A stretch of DNA of 39,855 bases from Natronohydrobacter sp. (GTDB lineage Bacteria; Pseudomonadota; Alphaproteobacteria; Rhodobacterales; Rhodobacteraceae). The notes beneath the pieces were generated by a model. It had not been told where the DNA came from and ran no database searches. It saw only the letters and a program-made list of their open reading frames with translations. Positions 8,480-15,939 of this stretch are shown here, in pieces. The stretch spans positions 1-39,855 of the forward strand of contig JAUVXF010000025.1 of assembly GCA_030603695.1 (NCBI GenBank), written 5' to 3'. A program made the position numbers and the translations under genes. Every line of letters begins with the position of its first letter. The first letter of the stretch is position 1.

Positions 8480-9664
8480 TCAATTCATCGCTTCGCGCGC
8501 ATTGCCCAGAACCATGCTTAGCAGGCGCTGGGCCGAAGCTTGGGCGCGCAGCGCAAAGCCGCCCTCTGCCACATCAGCCCCGGCAACAAGTGGCAGGCGT
8601 GTTTCCCCCATATCGGGGATATCAATGATCAGCGTGCCCAGTTGCGTGCCCGCCACAATGGGGGCAGGGATGGGGCTGTCATAGGCCACACGCGCCGAAA
8701 GATCGCGCGCGCCAATGGCGGGAACCAGAATATCGGCATGCTGTGCCAGCACCAGCGGCACGGTTGGGCTTGCGCCCAGCCAGACAGGGGCATCTGTCAT
8801 CACTTGCCCTTGGCTGCCCACCCGGACAGAGGCGAATTGCCGAAAGGCCCAGTTGATGATCGCCTCTGCCTCTTGCAGGCGCGCGCGCTCGCTCTCCAGC
8901 CCGCCAAAGGCAAAGACAATCCGCCGCTCTCCCTGCCGGGCCGATCCTGTCAGCGAATAACCCGCCGCAGAGGTGAAACCGGTTTTCAACCCGTCCAGCC
9001 CCACACCCGCCCCCAGCAGCGGCACGCGATTGGGCTGGGTAATGCCGTTCCATGTGAATTCACGTTCCGACAGATAGGGGTAATATTGCGGGTAGGTGGT
9101 GATGATATGTTCCGCCAGAATGCCAAGATCGCGCTTTGACATCAGGTGATCAGGGTGCGGCCAGCCAGAGGAATTGGCAATCGTGGTATTGCGCATGCCC
9201 AATTCGCGGGCGCGCCGTGTGGCCAGTTGGGCAAAGGCTTCTTCCGTGCCCGCCAGCCCTTCGGCCACCACCACTGTCGCATCATTGCCCGATTTCACGG
9301 CAATCCCGCGGATCAGATCCAGCGCGGTGGGGCGGTCTGTCATTTCCAGAAACATGCGCGAGCCGCCCATGGCATGGGCGCGCTCTGACACGGTGAATGT
9401 GGTGTCCAGCGTCATCCGCCCGTCTTCCAGCGCCTCGAACAGCATCAGCAGGGTCATCAGCTTTGACATGGAGGCCGGGGGCAGCGGCACATCTGCCGAT
9501 TTTTCCAGCAGCACAATCCCCGTTGTCAGATCGCGCACATAAACCGAGGTTGCGCGCGTCTCGAATCCGCCGACGGTCTGTGCGCCGATGGGGGCGGCCA
9601 GCGTGAGGGCGGCCAAAGCGGCGGCCTTTGCGGTGATGAGGGCGTGGCCAAGTTTCAGGCGCAT
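8480..9664 (-). CDS. D-alanyl-D-alanine carboxypeptidase (low-mass PBP, S11 family)
   Basis: The 394-residue exported serine peptidase trims the terminal D-Ala of peptidoglycan stem peptides in the periplasm. A signal peptide (MRLKLGHALITAK and a hydrophobic run to about residue 28, AQT) precedes the catalytic domain. The three active-site motifs are present: S65-M-S-K68, S125-G-N127 and K227-T-G229. A C-terminal PBP5-type beta domain follows, ending in a helical tail (ALRAQASAQRLLSMVLGNAREAMN) that probably anchors the protein on the membrane. The ATG has AAGGA a few bases upstream. It lies 33 bases after the SPOR lipoprotein gene and just before tmk; this dac-tmk-holB order is common in Rhodobacterales. 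Confidence 0.94.
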   Translation of the reverse strand: MRLKLGHALITAKAAALAALTLAAPIGAQTVGGFETRATSVYVRDLTTGIVLLEKSADVPLPPASMSKLMTLLMLFEALEDGRMTLDTTFTVSERAHAMGGSRMFLEMTDRPTALDLIRGIAVKSGNDATVVVAEGLAGTEEAFAQLATRRARELGMRNTTIANSSGWPHPDHLMSKRDLGILAEHIITTYPQYYPYLSEREFTWNGITQPNRVPLLGAGVGLDGLKTGFTSAAGYSLTGSARQGERRIVFAFGGLESERARLQEAEAIINWAFRQFASVRVGSQGQVMTDAPVWLGASPTVPLVLAQHADILVPAIGARDLSARVAYDSPIPAPIVAGTQLGTLIIDIPDMGETRLPLVAGADVAEGGFALRAQASAQRLLSMVLGNAREAMN

Positions 9665-9697
9665 GGGGTTTCCTTCTCTCTCGCTCTTGTGCCGGGG

Positions 9698-10639
9698 TTA
9701 GCGGCGCACGGCATAGGCATCAGTAAAGCCCAGAGCTTTGACCTGTGCAAGCATCCGGGAGTGATCTGCCGCGGTTTGCGCGGGGCCAACCACCACGCGC
9801 CAGAATGCGTTTGCTTGGGTGCGCCCTTCGACCACGCGCGCGGCAAGCCCCGCGCCGGTGGCCATGCGCTGCGCGTTTGCGGCATTGCTTTCCACGCTGA
9901 AAATCCCAAGCTGGATATAGGGGCGTTCCAGTCCAGAGGCAACGGGGGCCACCGCTGCGGCAGGGGCAGGGGCTGCGGCGGGCGCATCTGGCAGGGCGGT
10001 TTGCTGGATGTCAGGTGCTGCATTGGCCATGTCTGGCGCAGGCTCTCGCCGGAATATCCGGCTCAGCAGCCCGCCGCGCGGGGCGGCGGTTTCTGCGGGC
10101 AGGGCGATCAGGGTTTCCCCTGCTGGGGCGGTGGCATCCGAAGGGGCTTCGGGGGCCAGCGTTGCGGGTTGGGCGGCTGTCTGGGCCTGTTGCGCGGGGG
10201 CGGGTTGGGCAGATATGGGGGCAAGCTCTTCGCTGCGCAGGGCCACCACTTGCAACTGTGTGGGCGCACCGGCAAGCACGCCAATCGCGGTTGCGGCCTC
10301 TGCCGAGATCTGGAAGGCAGGCCCCGGATTAAGCCGCTCGCGGCGGAACAGCACGCCCACGGTTTGACGCCCGGTCTCGCTATTGCGGATGATCACGCGC
10401 TCTGGGGATCTGGCATCGGGATGGGCCACCCAGACCCCGCCAAGCGAGGGGCGGCCATCCCAAAGCCCGGTCTCGTTGCGCGAGAAGGTGGCAGGGTCTT
10501 CGATATCGCGCTCGACCACGCGCCCGGCATCTGGGGCCGTGGCGGGATCGCTGCGCGATGAGGTCGCATCCAGACAGGCCGTCAGGGTGAAGGCCACCCC
10601 AAGCCCAAGGCCCAGAACCCGATAGCTGACACTGCGCAT
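9698..10639 (-). CDS. SPOR-domain lipoprotein
   Basis: The protein has 313 residues. The N-terminus MRSVSYRVLGLGLGVAFTLTAC has a lipobox with C22, so it should be lipidated and, lacking aspartate at +2, sent to the outer membrane. A central region with sparse structure is rich in alanine, proline and glutamine (about residues 130-235). The C-terminal about 75 residues (RPYIQLGIFSVESNAANAQR through DAYAVRR) form a SPOR domain, which binds denuded peptidoglycan glycans at division sites. The middle part (RVIIRNSETGRQTVGVLFRR) resembles a double-psi or RlpA-adjacent region, but RlpA identity is not certain because the RlpA catalytic Asp/His motif was not found. It is first in the seven-gene run and directly upstream of a peptidoglycan carboxypeptidase, which fits a cell-wall role. 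Confidence 0.85.
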   Translation of the reverse strand: MRSVSYRVLGLGLGVAFTLTACLDATSSRSDPATAPDAGRVVERDIEDPATFSRNETGLWDGRPSLGGVWVAHPDARSPERVIIRNSETGRQTVGVLFRRERLNPGPAFQISAEAATAIGVLAGAPTQLQVVALRSEELAPISAQPAPAQQAQTAAQPATLAPEAPSDATAPAGETLIALPAETAAPRGGLLSRIFRREPAPDMANAAPDIQQTALPDAPAAAPAPAAAVAPVASGLERPYIQLGIFSVESNAANAQRMATGAGLAARVVEGRTQANAFWRVVVGPAQTAADHSRMLAQVKALGFTDAYAVRR

Positions 10640-10943
10640 TCTGCCTCTCTATCCGCGTTGCGCAGGGGCTGATCTGGTGCCAGCCTTCTTTTGCGCGCGA
10701 CGGTTTCTTTTTGTGATTTAAACCCAATTCGATGGGCAAGGTATACACCAAATCCAATGCTTCGACAGCCCAAAATATGCAAGCCAAGACCAGCCCGCAG
10801 CCTGTGACAAACCCGTGAGCGGGGGGCACAATCGCGGCTTGGACATATCTCCGTGGCGCGGCTTGGTGCGGGGGCGCTGCACCCGGCATAAGCTGTCTAT
10901 GGGCAGGTTTGAATCAGTTGCAGGCATTGGCATAACGCGCAAA

Positions 10944-11109
10944 GCGCGGAACAAAGGCCGAAGGCCGCCGCGCATCGCCGGGCCGCCCCCCGGCACGGCG
11001 ATTTGGCTGCATCCTGCGCTTAGCCTGAGTTTCGTTCGGACATTGCCGCCATAAAGCGCTTAGCTATTCGGATGGATCGCCGCCCCGCGGCCCGACGCTG
11101 CGCGGCTTG
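10944..11109 (+). repeat. Dispersed structured repeat, copy 4 (166 bases)
   Basis: It starts GCGCGGAACAAAGGCC and ends CGCGGCTTG. The inner hairpin is GGCC-GAA-GGCC, the compensated form also seen in copy 2. The long stem is ATCGCCGGGCC with GGCACGGCGAT (one mismatch). The 42-base box follows at 11110-11151, and the next unit begins 251 bases after this one. Confidence 0.85.
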
Positions 11110-11194
11110 TTTTTCTGCCCGGTCGCAGGAGCAGGGATAGATATCAGGCGCGGCTTTCCACGGGGGCACATCGCTTGCCCCTCTCGCGCGCCTT

Positions 11195-11361
11195 GCGCGG
11201 AATCAAGGGCTTTAGCCCGCCGCGCATCGCCGGGCCGCCCCCCGGCACAGCGATTTGGCTGCAACCTGCGCTTAGCTTCAGTTTCGTTCGGATTTGGCCG
11301 CCATAAAGTGCATAGCTATTCTGCCGGCTCGCCGCACCGCGGCCCAGCGCTGCGCGGCTTG
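11195..11361 (+). repeat. Dispersed structured repeat, copy 5 (167 bases)
   Basis: Second unit of the tandem pair upstream of the SPOR operon. The inner hairpin is GGGC-TTTA-GCCC and the long stem is ATCGCCGGGCC with GGCACAGCGAT. No 42-base box follows it, as with copy 2, so the box sits between units. Confidence 0.85.
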
Positions 11362-11439
11362 CGACAGCGGCGCGGCGCGGCGACAGTTCCCCCGCCAAAG
11401 CTGCCCCCTTCATGGCGGAACCGTCGCGCAGAAGGGGGC

Positions 11440-13098
11440 CTAGCTGCGGTCGCGCCAGCGATTGACCAGCGGATAGCGCCGATCCAGCCAGAAGGCGCGG
11501 TCTGTCAGGCGCGGGCCGGGGGCGGATTGATAGCGTTTCCATTCTGATATCATCACCAGATGCTCTACCCGTTCCACCACATCGCGCGCGAAACCCTGCG
11601 CCACCAGATCACTGACAGAGCAATCTTTCTCCACCAGTGCTTCCAGTATCGCATCCAGCACCGGGTAGGGTGGCAGACTGTCATCATCGCGCTGGCCTTC
11701 GCGCAATTCGGCCGAGGGGGGTTTTTCGATGATGCGCGGCGGGATCACCTCGCCCGAAGGCCCGCCCATCCAGTCGCGGTGGTTGGCATTGCGCCAGTGG
11801 CATATCTCGAACACGCGGGTTTTATAGAGATCTTTGATCGGGTTATAGCCGCCATTCATATCGCCATAGATGGTGGCATAGCCCACAGCCATTTCGGATT
11901 TATTGCCGGTTGTCAGCAACAGCGCGCCGGTTTTGTTGGAAATGGCCATCAGGATCGTACCGCGAATGCGTGATTGCAGGTTTTCTTCGGTCACATCCGG
12001 CGCAAGACCGGTGAAGAGCGGCGCAAGCGCGCTGTCAAACGCGGCGCGCGGGCCTTCGATGCTGATCTCGTCCAAGCAGCAGCCCAGCCGCGCGGCCAGA
12101 TCGGCGGCATCTGCCAAGCTGTCGGCCGAGGTGTATTCCGAGGGCAGCATCACGCAATGCACATTCTGTGGCCCGATGGCATCTGCCGCAATGACGGCAA
12201 CAAGGGCAGAATCCACCCCGCCCGACAGGCCCAGCACCACGCGCGAAAAGCCCGATTTGCGCAGGTAATCACCAAGGCCCAGAGCCATGGTGTGATAATC
12301 CTGCTCTGCGGTGTCGGGCAGCAGGGCGCGGGGGCCCGTCTGTGCGCGCCAGCCCTCTGCGCCATGGGTGAAATCCACATGCGCCAGCGCTTCTTGATGG
12401 CTGGGCAGTTGCACTGCCAGTTGCCCGCCGGGATTGAGCACGAAACTGGCCCCGTCAAAGACCTGATCATCCTGCCCGCCCACAAGATTGAGATAGACAA
12501 GCGGCAAGCCCGTTTCCACCACGCGCGCCACCATATGGCCCATCCGCGTCTCATAGCGCCCCCGCGCATAGGGAGAGCCATTTGGCACAAGCAGCAATTC
12601 CGCCCCCGATTCCGCCTGCGCTTCTGCCACATCCTCGAACCAGGCATCTTCGCAAATGGGCGTGCCAATGCGGATTGGCCCCATGCGGTAGGGGCCGGAG
12701 ATGCTGTCAGAGGCAAACAGCCGCTTTTCATCAAAAACCGAAGTGTTGGGCAGGTGGAATTTGCGGATCACCGCCGCGATCTGCCCGCCCGACAGCACCG
12801 CCCAGCAATTATACAGCGCGCCGTTTTCCACCAGCGGCACGCCAATTCCAAGGCTTGGCCCTTGCGCGCAGTCCTGCGCCAAGGCGTCCAAGGCCGCGCG
12901 CAGATCGGCCTGAAAGGCAGGGCGCCAGACAAGATCCTGGGTTTGGTAGCCAGAGAGGAACATTTCGGGCAGGGCCAGCATGTCTGCCCCTGCCTCTGCC
13001 GCGCTGCACCATGCCGCGCGCGCTTTGGCGGCATTGCCTGCGATATCGCCAACAGTGGGGTTTAGCTGCGCAAGGGTCAGGCGGAAATGGTCGGGCAT
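11440..13098 (-). CDS. nadE: Glutamine-dependent NAD+ synthase
   Basis: The two-domain, 552-residue enzyme makes NAD from deamido-NAD, using glutamine as ammonia donor. The N-terminal nitrilase-type glutaminase domain shows the catalytic triad E45 (LALPEMF), K113 (IRKFHLPN) and C149 (PICEDAWF). The C-terminal synthetase domain has the PP-loop SGGVDS at residues 292-297, then TTGNKSE and PPSAELR. Length and domain order fit the family with nothing missing. The start ATG follows AGAGAGCC-like sequence in a divergent region shared with the MORN protein gene, in which the parS-like site lies. The 3' end is next to repeat copy 5. Confidence 0.97.
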   Translation of the reverse strand: MPDHFRLTLAQLNPTVGDIAGNAAKARAAWCSAAEAGADMLALPEMFLSGYQTQDLVWRPAFQADLRAALDALAQDCAQGPSLGIGVPLVENGALYNCWAVLSGGQIAAVIRKFHLPNTSVFDEKRLFASDSISGPYRMGPIRIGTPICEDAWFEDVAEAQAESGAELLLVPNGSPYARGRYETRMGHMVARVVETGLPLVYLNLVGGQDDQVFDGASFVLNPGGQLAVQLPSHQEALAHVDFTHGAEGWRAQTGPRALLPDTAEQDYHTMALGLGDYLRKSGFSRVVLGLSGGVDSALVAVIAADAIGPQNVHCVMLPSEYTSADSLADAADLAARLGCCLDEISIEGPRAAFDSALAPLFTGLAPDVTEENLQSRIRGTILMAISNKTGALLLTTGNKSEMAVGYATIYGDMNGGYNPIKDLYKTRVFEICHWRNANHRDWMGGPSGEVIPPRIIEKPPSAELREGQRDDDSLPPYPVLDAILEALVEKDCSVSDLVAQGFARDVVERVEHLVMISEWKRYQSAPGPRLTDRAFWLDRRYPLVNRWRDRS

Positions 13099-13531
13099 GG
13101 CGGCTCTCTGGCTTGGGTTAGGGCTGACATATCATGTTGCGCGCCACAGGGAAGGCCAAAGGCTGAAAAACCGGGTGGCCAATGTTCCACGTGAAACACT
13201 AACATGCTGATAATAAACACTAAAAATTGGTTTTTGGGGCGTGCGTTGCGCGGCTGTGGGAGGGTGGGGGCAGGCTGTCTTGGGATGGCCCCGCTTTGCC
13301 CCCCATTTCTGCCCCCCCTCTGGCCTCATCCTGGGCGCATATCTGCGGCGGGGCGGTGTGATATGCGGTTGGGGGGGCGTTGCGTTTTGGCGGTGTGGCA
13401 CGCCCCTTGCCAGCCATGCACGCCCCCCTCACCGCGCCCGGTTGAGCGGGTGTCGGGACATGGGAAAAGCCCTTGCCAGCCTGTGCCTGCGGCTTTAGGG
13501 TTTTGCGCAGACAAACAGGGGGTTGAGGGCA
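13099..13531. other. Divergent intergenic region between nadE and the MORN gene
   Basis: This 430-base region must carry promoters for both genes. It holds a parS-like 16-mer at 13183-13198 and, just after it, an unusually AT-rich stretch (13199-13236, GATAATAAACACTAAAAATT and following) that could be a promoter or melting region. The rest (13240-13530) is GC-rich with G and C runs. No gene was recognised there. Confidence 0.55.
13183..13198. promoter_or_regulatory. parS: parS-like centromere site (ParB binding)
   Basis: TGTTCCACGTGAAACA differs at one position from the bacterial parS consensus TGTTTCACGTGAAACA and keeps the central CACGTG and one perfect half-site. ParB loads at such sites to segregate the chromosome origin region. 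It is intergenic, 85 bases upstream of nadE. No parA/parB gene is in the window, so function is inferred from the sequence match alone. Confidence 0.7.
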
Positions 13532-14947
13532 ATGATTTCTGGCAGATCGCTTGGGGTGCTGGCTGTCGTGATGGGGCTTGGCCAAACTGTCTTTGCCCAG
13601 ACGGCCCTTGCCCAGACCGATGGCGTTCTGACCCGCCAATATGAAGATGGCGGGATTTATGAAGGCGAGTTCCGCGATGGCCTTCAGCATGGGCAGGGCA
13701 CATACCGCCTGCCCAACGGGTTTGAATATACAGGCGCGTGGGTTGAGGGCGAGATCAGCGGGCAGGGCGTGGCGCGCTACCCTTCGGGCGCAGTGTATGA
13801 GGGGGAGTTTCTGGCCGGGCGTCCGCAGGGAATGGGCAAGATGATCTTTGCCGATGGTTCCAGCTATGAGGGCAACTGGATTGAGGGGCGGATTGAGGGC
13901 GAAGGGACACGGGTTTTCGCCAATGACTCTGTCTATATTGGCAGTTTTCGCGATGGCCAGCCCCATGGCCAAGGTGTGCTGACGCGCCCGGATGGCTATG
14001 AGTATGACGGGGACTGGGTGGAGGGCCTGCGCGAGGGGCAAGGGCGCATCACCTATCCTGATGGCAGTGTCTTTGAAGGCACGCTGGTTGGCGATCAGCG
14101 CGAGGGGCGCGGTGTGCTGACCTCGCCGGAAGGGCTGCGCTATGAGGGCGACTGGCTGGCAGGCGATCTGCATGGCGAGGGGGTGTTGCGCACCCCCAAT
14201 GGCGATGTTCACACCGGCTCTTTCCGCCAAGGGCTGCGCCATGGCCCGGCGCGGGTAGAGCAGGCCGACGGGCTGGTCTTTGAGGGCAGCTTTGTGGACG
14301 ATCTGCGCGAGGGGCCGGGGCGTCTGAGCGGGCCGGGCGGCTATCTGTATGAGGGCGCATGGCTTGGCGGCCAGATTGAGGGTGAGGGCCGGTTGGAACA
14401 GCCTGACGGGTCTGTCTATGTGGGCATGTTCCGTGCGGGCCTGCCGCATGGCACAGGGGCGATCACCTATGCCGATGGGGCCAGCTATGAGGGCGAATGG
14501 CGCGATGGGCAGTTTCATGGGCAGGGCCGCGCGGTGTTTGCCGATGGGGCAATCTATGAGGGCGGCTTTGTGCAGGGCCTGTCCGAGGGCGAGGGGGTGA
14601 TGACCTTTGCTGATGGGCGCGTTTATACCGGCGCGTTCATGGGGGGCGAATTGCATGGCATGGGCGAGATGGTCTTTCCCGATGGCTCTGTCTATCGCGG
14701 CGCGTTCCGCGAAAGTGCGCGCGAGGGCGTGGGCCGGATCGAACTGGCAGACGGGTTTGTCTATGAGGGCGACTGGCTGGGGGGCCAGATCACCGGGCGG
14801 GGGATTGCCACCTATGCCACGGGCGATGTCTATGAGGGCGATTTCCTGAATGGCCAGCGCAGCGGACAGGGCGTGTTGCGCTATGCCTCTGGCGAGGAAT
14901 TGGCGGGCGATTGGGAAGATGGCCGCCTGATCGCGCGCGACGACTAG
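13532..14947 (+). CDS. Exported MORN-repeat protein
   Basis: The 471-residue protein has a signal peptide ([20 protein letters not shown] and on to about AQT, residue 29), after which nearly the whole mature chain is MORN repeats. About 19 units of 23 residues can be counted by the Y/F-x-G-x-W/F core ([24 protein letters not shown] through GDVYEGDF), the last (GEELAGDW) degenerate. MORN repeats form elongated beta-hairpin stacks and serve as scaffolds or lipid-contact surfaces. The cargo or partner here is unknown; periplasmic or surface location is inferred from the signal peptide. The ATG at 13532 is preferred over the TTG three codons earlier because GGGGG lies at normal spacing and the signal peptide is complete. 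It is followed by the DUF2256 gene after 13 bases. Confidence 0.88.
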   Translation: MISGRSLGVLAVVMGLGQTVFAQTALAQTDGVLTRQYEDGGIYEGEFRDGLQHGQGTYRLPNGFEYTGAWVEGEISGQGVARYPSGAVYEGEFLAGRPQGMGKMIFADGSSYEGNWIEGRIEGEGTRVFANDSVYIGSFRDGQPHGQGVLTRPDGYEYDGDWVEGLREGQGRITYPDGSVFEGTLVGDQREGRGVLTSPEGLRYEGDWLAGDLHGEGVLRTPNGDVHTGSFRQGLRHGPARVEQADGLVFEGSFVDDLREGPGRLSGPGGYLYEGAWLGGQIEGEGRLEQPDGSVYVGMFRAGLPHGTGAITYADGASYEGEWRDGQFHGQGRAVFADGAIYEGGFVQGLSEGEGVMTFADGRVYTGAFMGGELHGMGEMVFPDGSVYRGAFRESAREGVGRIELADGFVYEGDWLGGQITGRGIATYATGDVYEGDFLNGQRSGQGVLRYASGEELAGDWEDGRLIARDD

Positions 14948-14960
14948 GGGCGCGCGGCCC

Positions 14961-15122
14961 ATGGCGAAGATGCGCCGCAAGGGCGATTTGCCCCAGAAAA
15001 CCTGCGCGCAGTGTCAGCGCCCTTTTGCGTGGCGCAAGAAATGGGAACGCGTCTGGGAGGAGGTGCGCTTTTGCTCGGATCGCTGCCGGGCAGAGGCGCG
15101 CAAGCAGGGTTCGCCCAAATAA
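14961..15122 (+). CDS. DUF2256 small zinc-ribbon-like protein
   Basis: A 53-residue basic protein, [20 protein letters not shown] and so on to KQGSPK. It has the DUF2256 pattern: [10 protein letters not shown]-x-x-C (CAQC), [16 protein letters not shown], then FCSDRC as the second cysteine pair. Four cysteines spaced this way suggest one bound zinc. The function of DUF2256 is not known; in other bacteria it is often next to cryptochrome/photolyase genes, but none is here. The start lies 13 bases after the MORN stop, behind GGGGCG, so the two are probably cotranscribed. The repeat array starts 41 bases after its stop. Confidence 0.85.
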   Translation: MAKMRRKGDLPQKTCAQCQRPFAWRKKWERVWEEVRFCSDRCRAEARKQGSPK

Positions 15123-15162
15123 GCATGAGTGGGGCCGCGCTGGCGGACAGGGCGGGCGGAAT

Positions 15163-15939
15163 GGCCCAAACCCCGCGCGCGCGGGTGTGGTGGGCGGAAG
15201 CGACCCAGAATTACACGACCGGAACAACCCAAGCCCCGCGCGCGCGGGTGGTGGGCGGCGACAGCGGAACATTGTGAACAATGGCGCGGCCAAGCCCTGC
15301 GCGCGCGGGTGGTGGCTGCGGGGGTGGCCCGGTTGCGCTGGTTTGCAGGTGGCGGGCCGAGAGGTTGGGCGCGTGGCCCAAGTTGTCTGCGCGCGCTGGT
15401 GCTGGCTGCGGGGGTGGCCCTGTTGTGCTGGCTTTGGGGTTGTGTGCCGGGAGGTTGGACGGAATGGCCCAAACCCCGCGCGCGCGGGTGGTGGGCGGAA
15501 GCGACCCAGAATTACACGACCGGAACAACCCAAACCCCGCGCGCGCGGGTGGTGGGCGGCAACAGCGGAACATTGCAAATAATGGCGCGGCCAAGCCCTG
15601 CGCACGCGGGTGGTGGCTGCGGGGGTGGCCCTGTTGTGCTGGCTTTGGGGTTGTGGGTCGGGAGGTTGGACGGAATGGCCCAAACCCCGCGCGCGGGTGG
15701 TGGACGCAAAAGACCACGCCGACAACGTGCAGTTTCGGCCAAGCCCTGCGCGCGCTGGTGGTGGCTGCGGGGGGGGCTCGGTTGCGCTGGTTTGCAGGTG
15801 GCGGGCCGAGAGGTTGGGCGCGTGGCCCAAGTTGTCTGCGCGCGCTGGTAATGGCTGCGGGGGTGGCCCTGTTGTGCTGGCTTTGGGGTTGTGTGCCGGT
15901 AGCTTGGGCGAGGCTGCCCAAGCCCTTCGGGCGCGCGTG
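15163..15939 (+). repeat. GC-palindrome repeat array with CRISPR-like spacing, no cas genes
   Basis: Eleven units share a 29-base core that begins GGCCCAAACCCCGCGCGCGC and ends GGGTGGTGG, with the perfect palindrome CCCGCGCGCGCGGG in its middle. Units end at 15193, 15254, 15315, 15405, 15494, 15555, 15616, 15703, 15764, 15854 and 15939. Units 4, 9, 10 and 11 are the most diverged. Five intervals (15194-15225, 15255-15286, 15495-15526, 15556-15587, 15704-15735) are exactly 32 bases, giving the 61-base period of type I-E CRISPR arrays. The other intervals are 60-62 bases and homologous to each other. The first and third 32-mers are identical, the second and fourth nearly so, and the fifth is unique. 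The last unit abuts the stop codon of the AraC-type gene. Long open frames exist on both strands, but the 61-base period breaks frame, so no gene is called. It could be a decayed CRISPR array or a palindromic satellite. Confidence 0.75.

Larger units (their letters stand above)
10640..11439. other. 800-base intergenic region upstream of the SPOR operon
   Basis: Bases 10640-10943 include a locally AT-rich stretch (10700-10780) that probably holds the promoter of the minus-strand SPOR-dac-tmk-holB-tatD operon; no unambiguous promoter hexamers were fixed. Bases 10944-11361 hold repeat copies 4 and 5 in tandem. Bases 11362-11439 run to the nadE stop and include CCTTCATGGCGGAACCG, similar to the stretch before the hemB stop. 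No gene was recognised. Confidence 0.6.

Noticed and set aside
10640-10943. A riboswitch or leader peptide upstream of the SPOR operon
   Set aside because: There is an AT-rich part, but no recognisable aptamer, run of regulatory codons or terminator/antiterminator pair could be made out.
13220-14980. A 586-codon open frame on the minus strand opposite the MORN gene
   Set aside because: It is the antisense of a GC-rich 69-base repeat, which keeps the frame open in phase. It has no ribosome site, no family match, and the plus-strand product has clear MORN units and a signal peptide.
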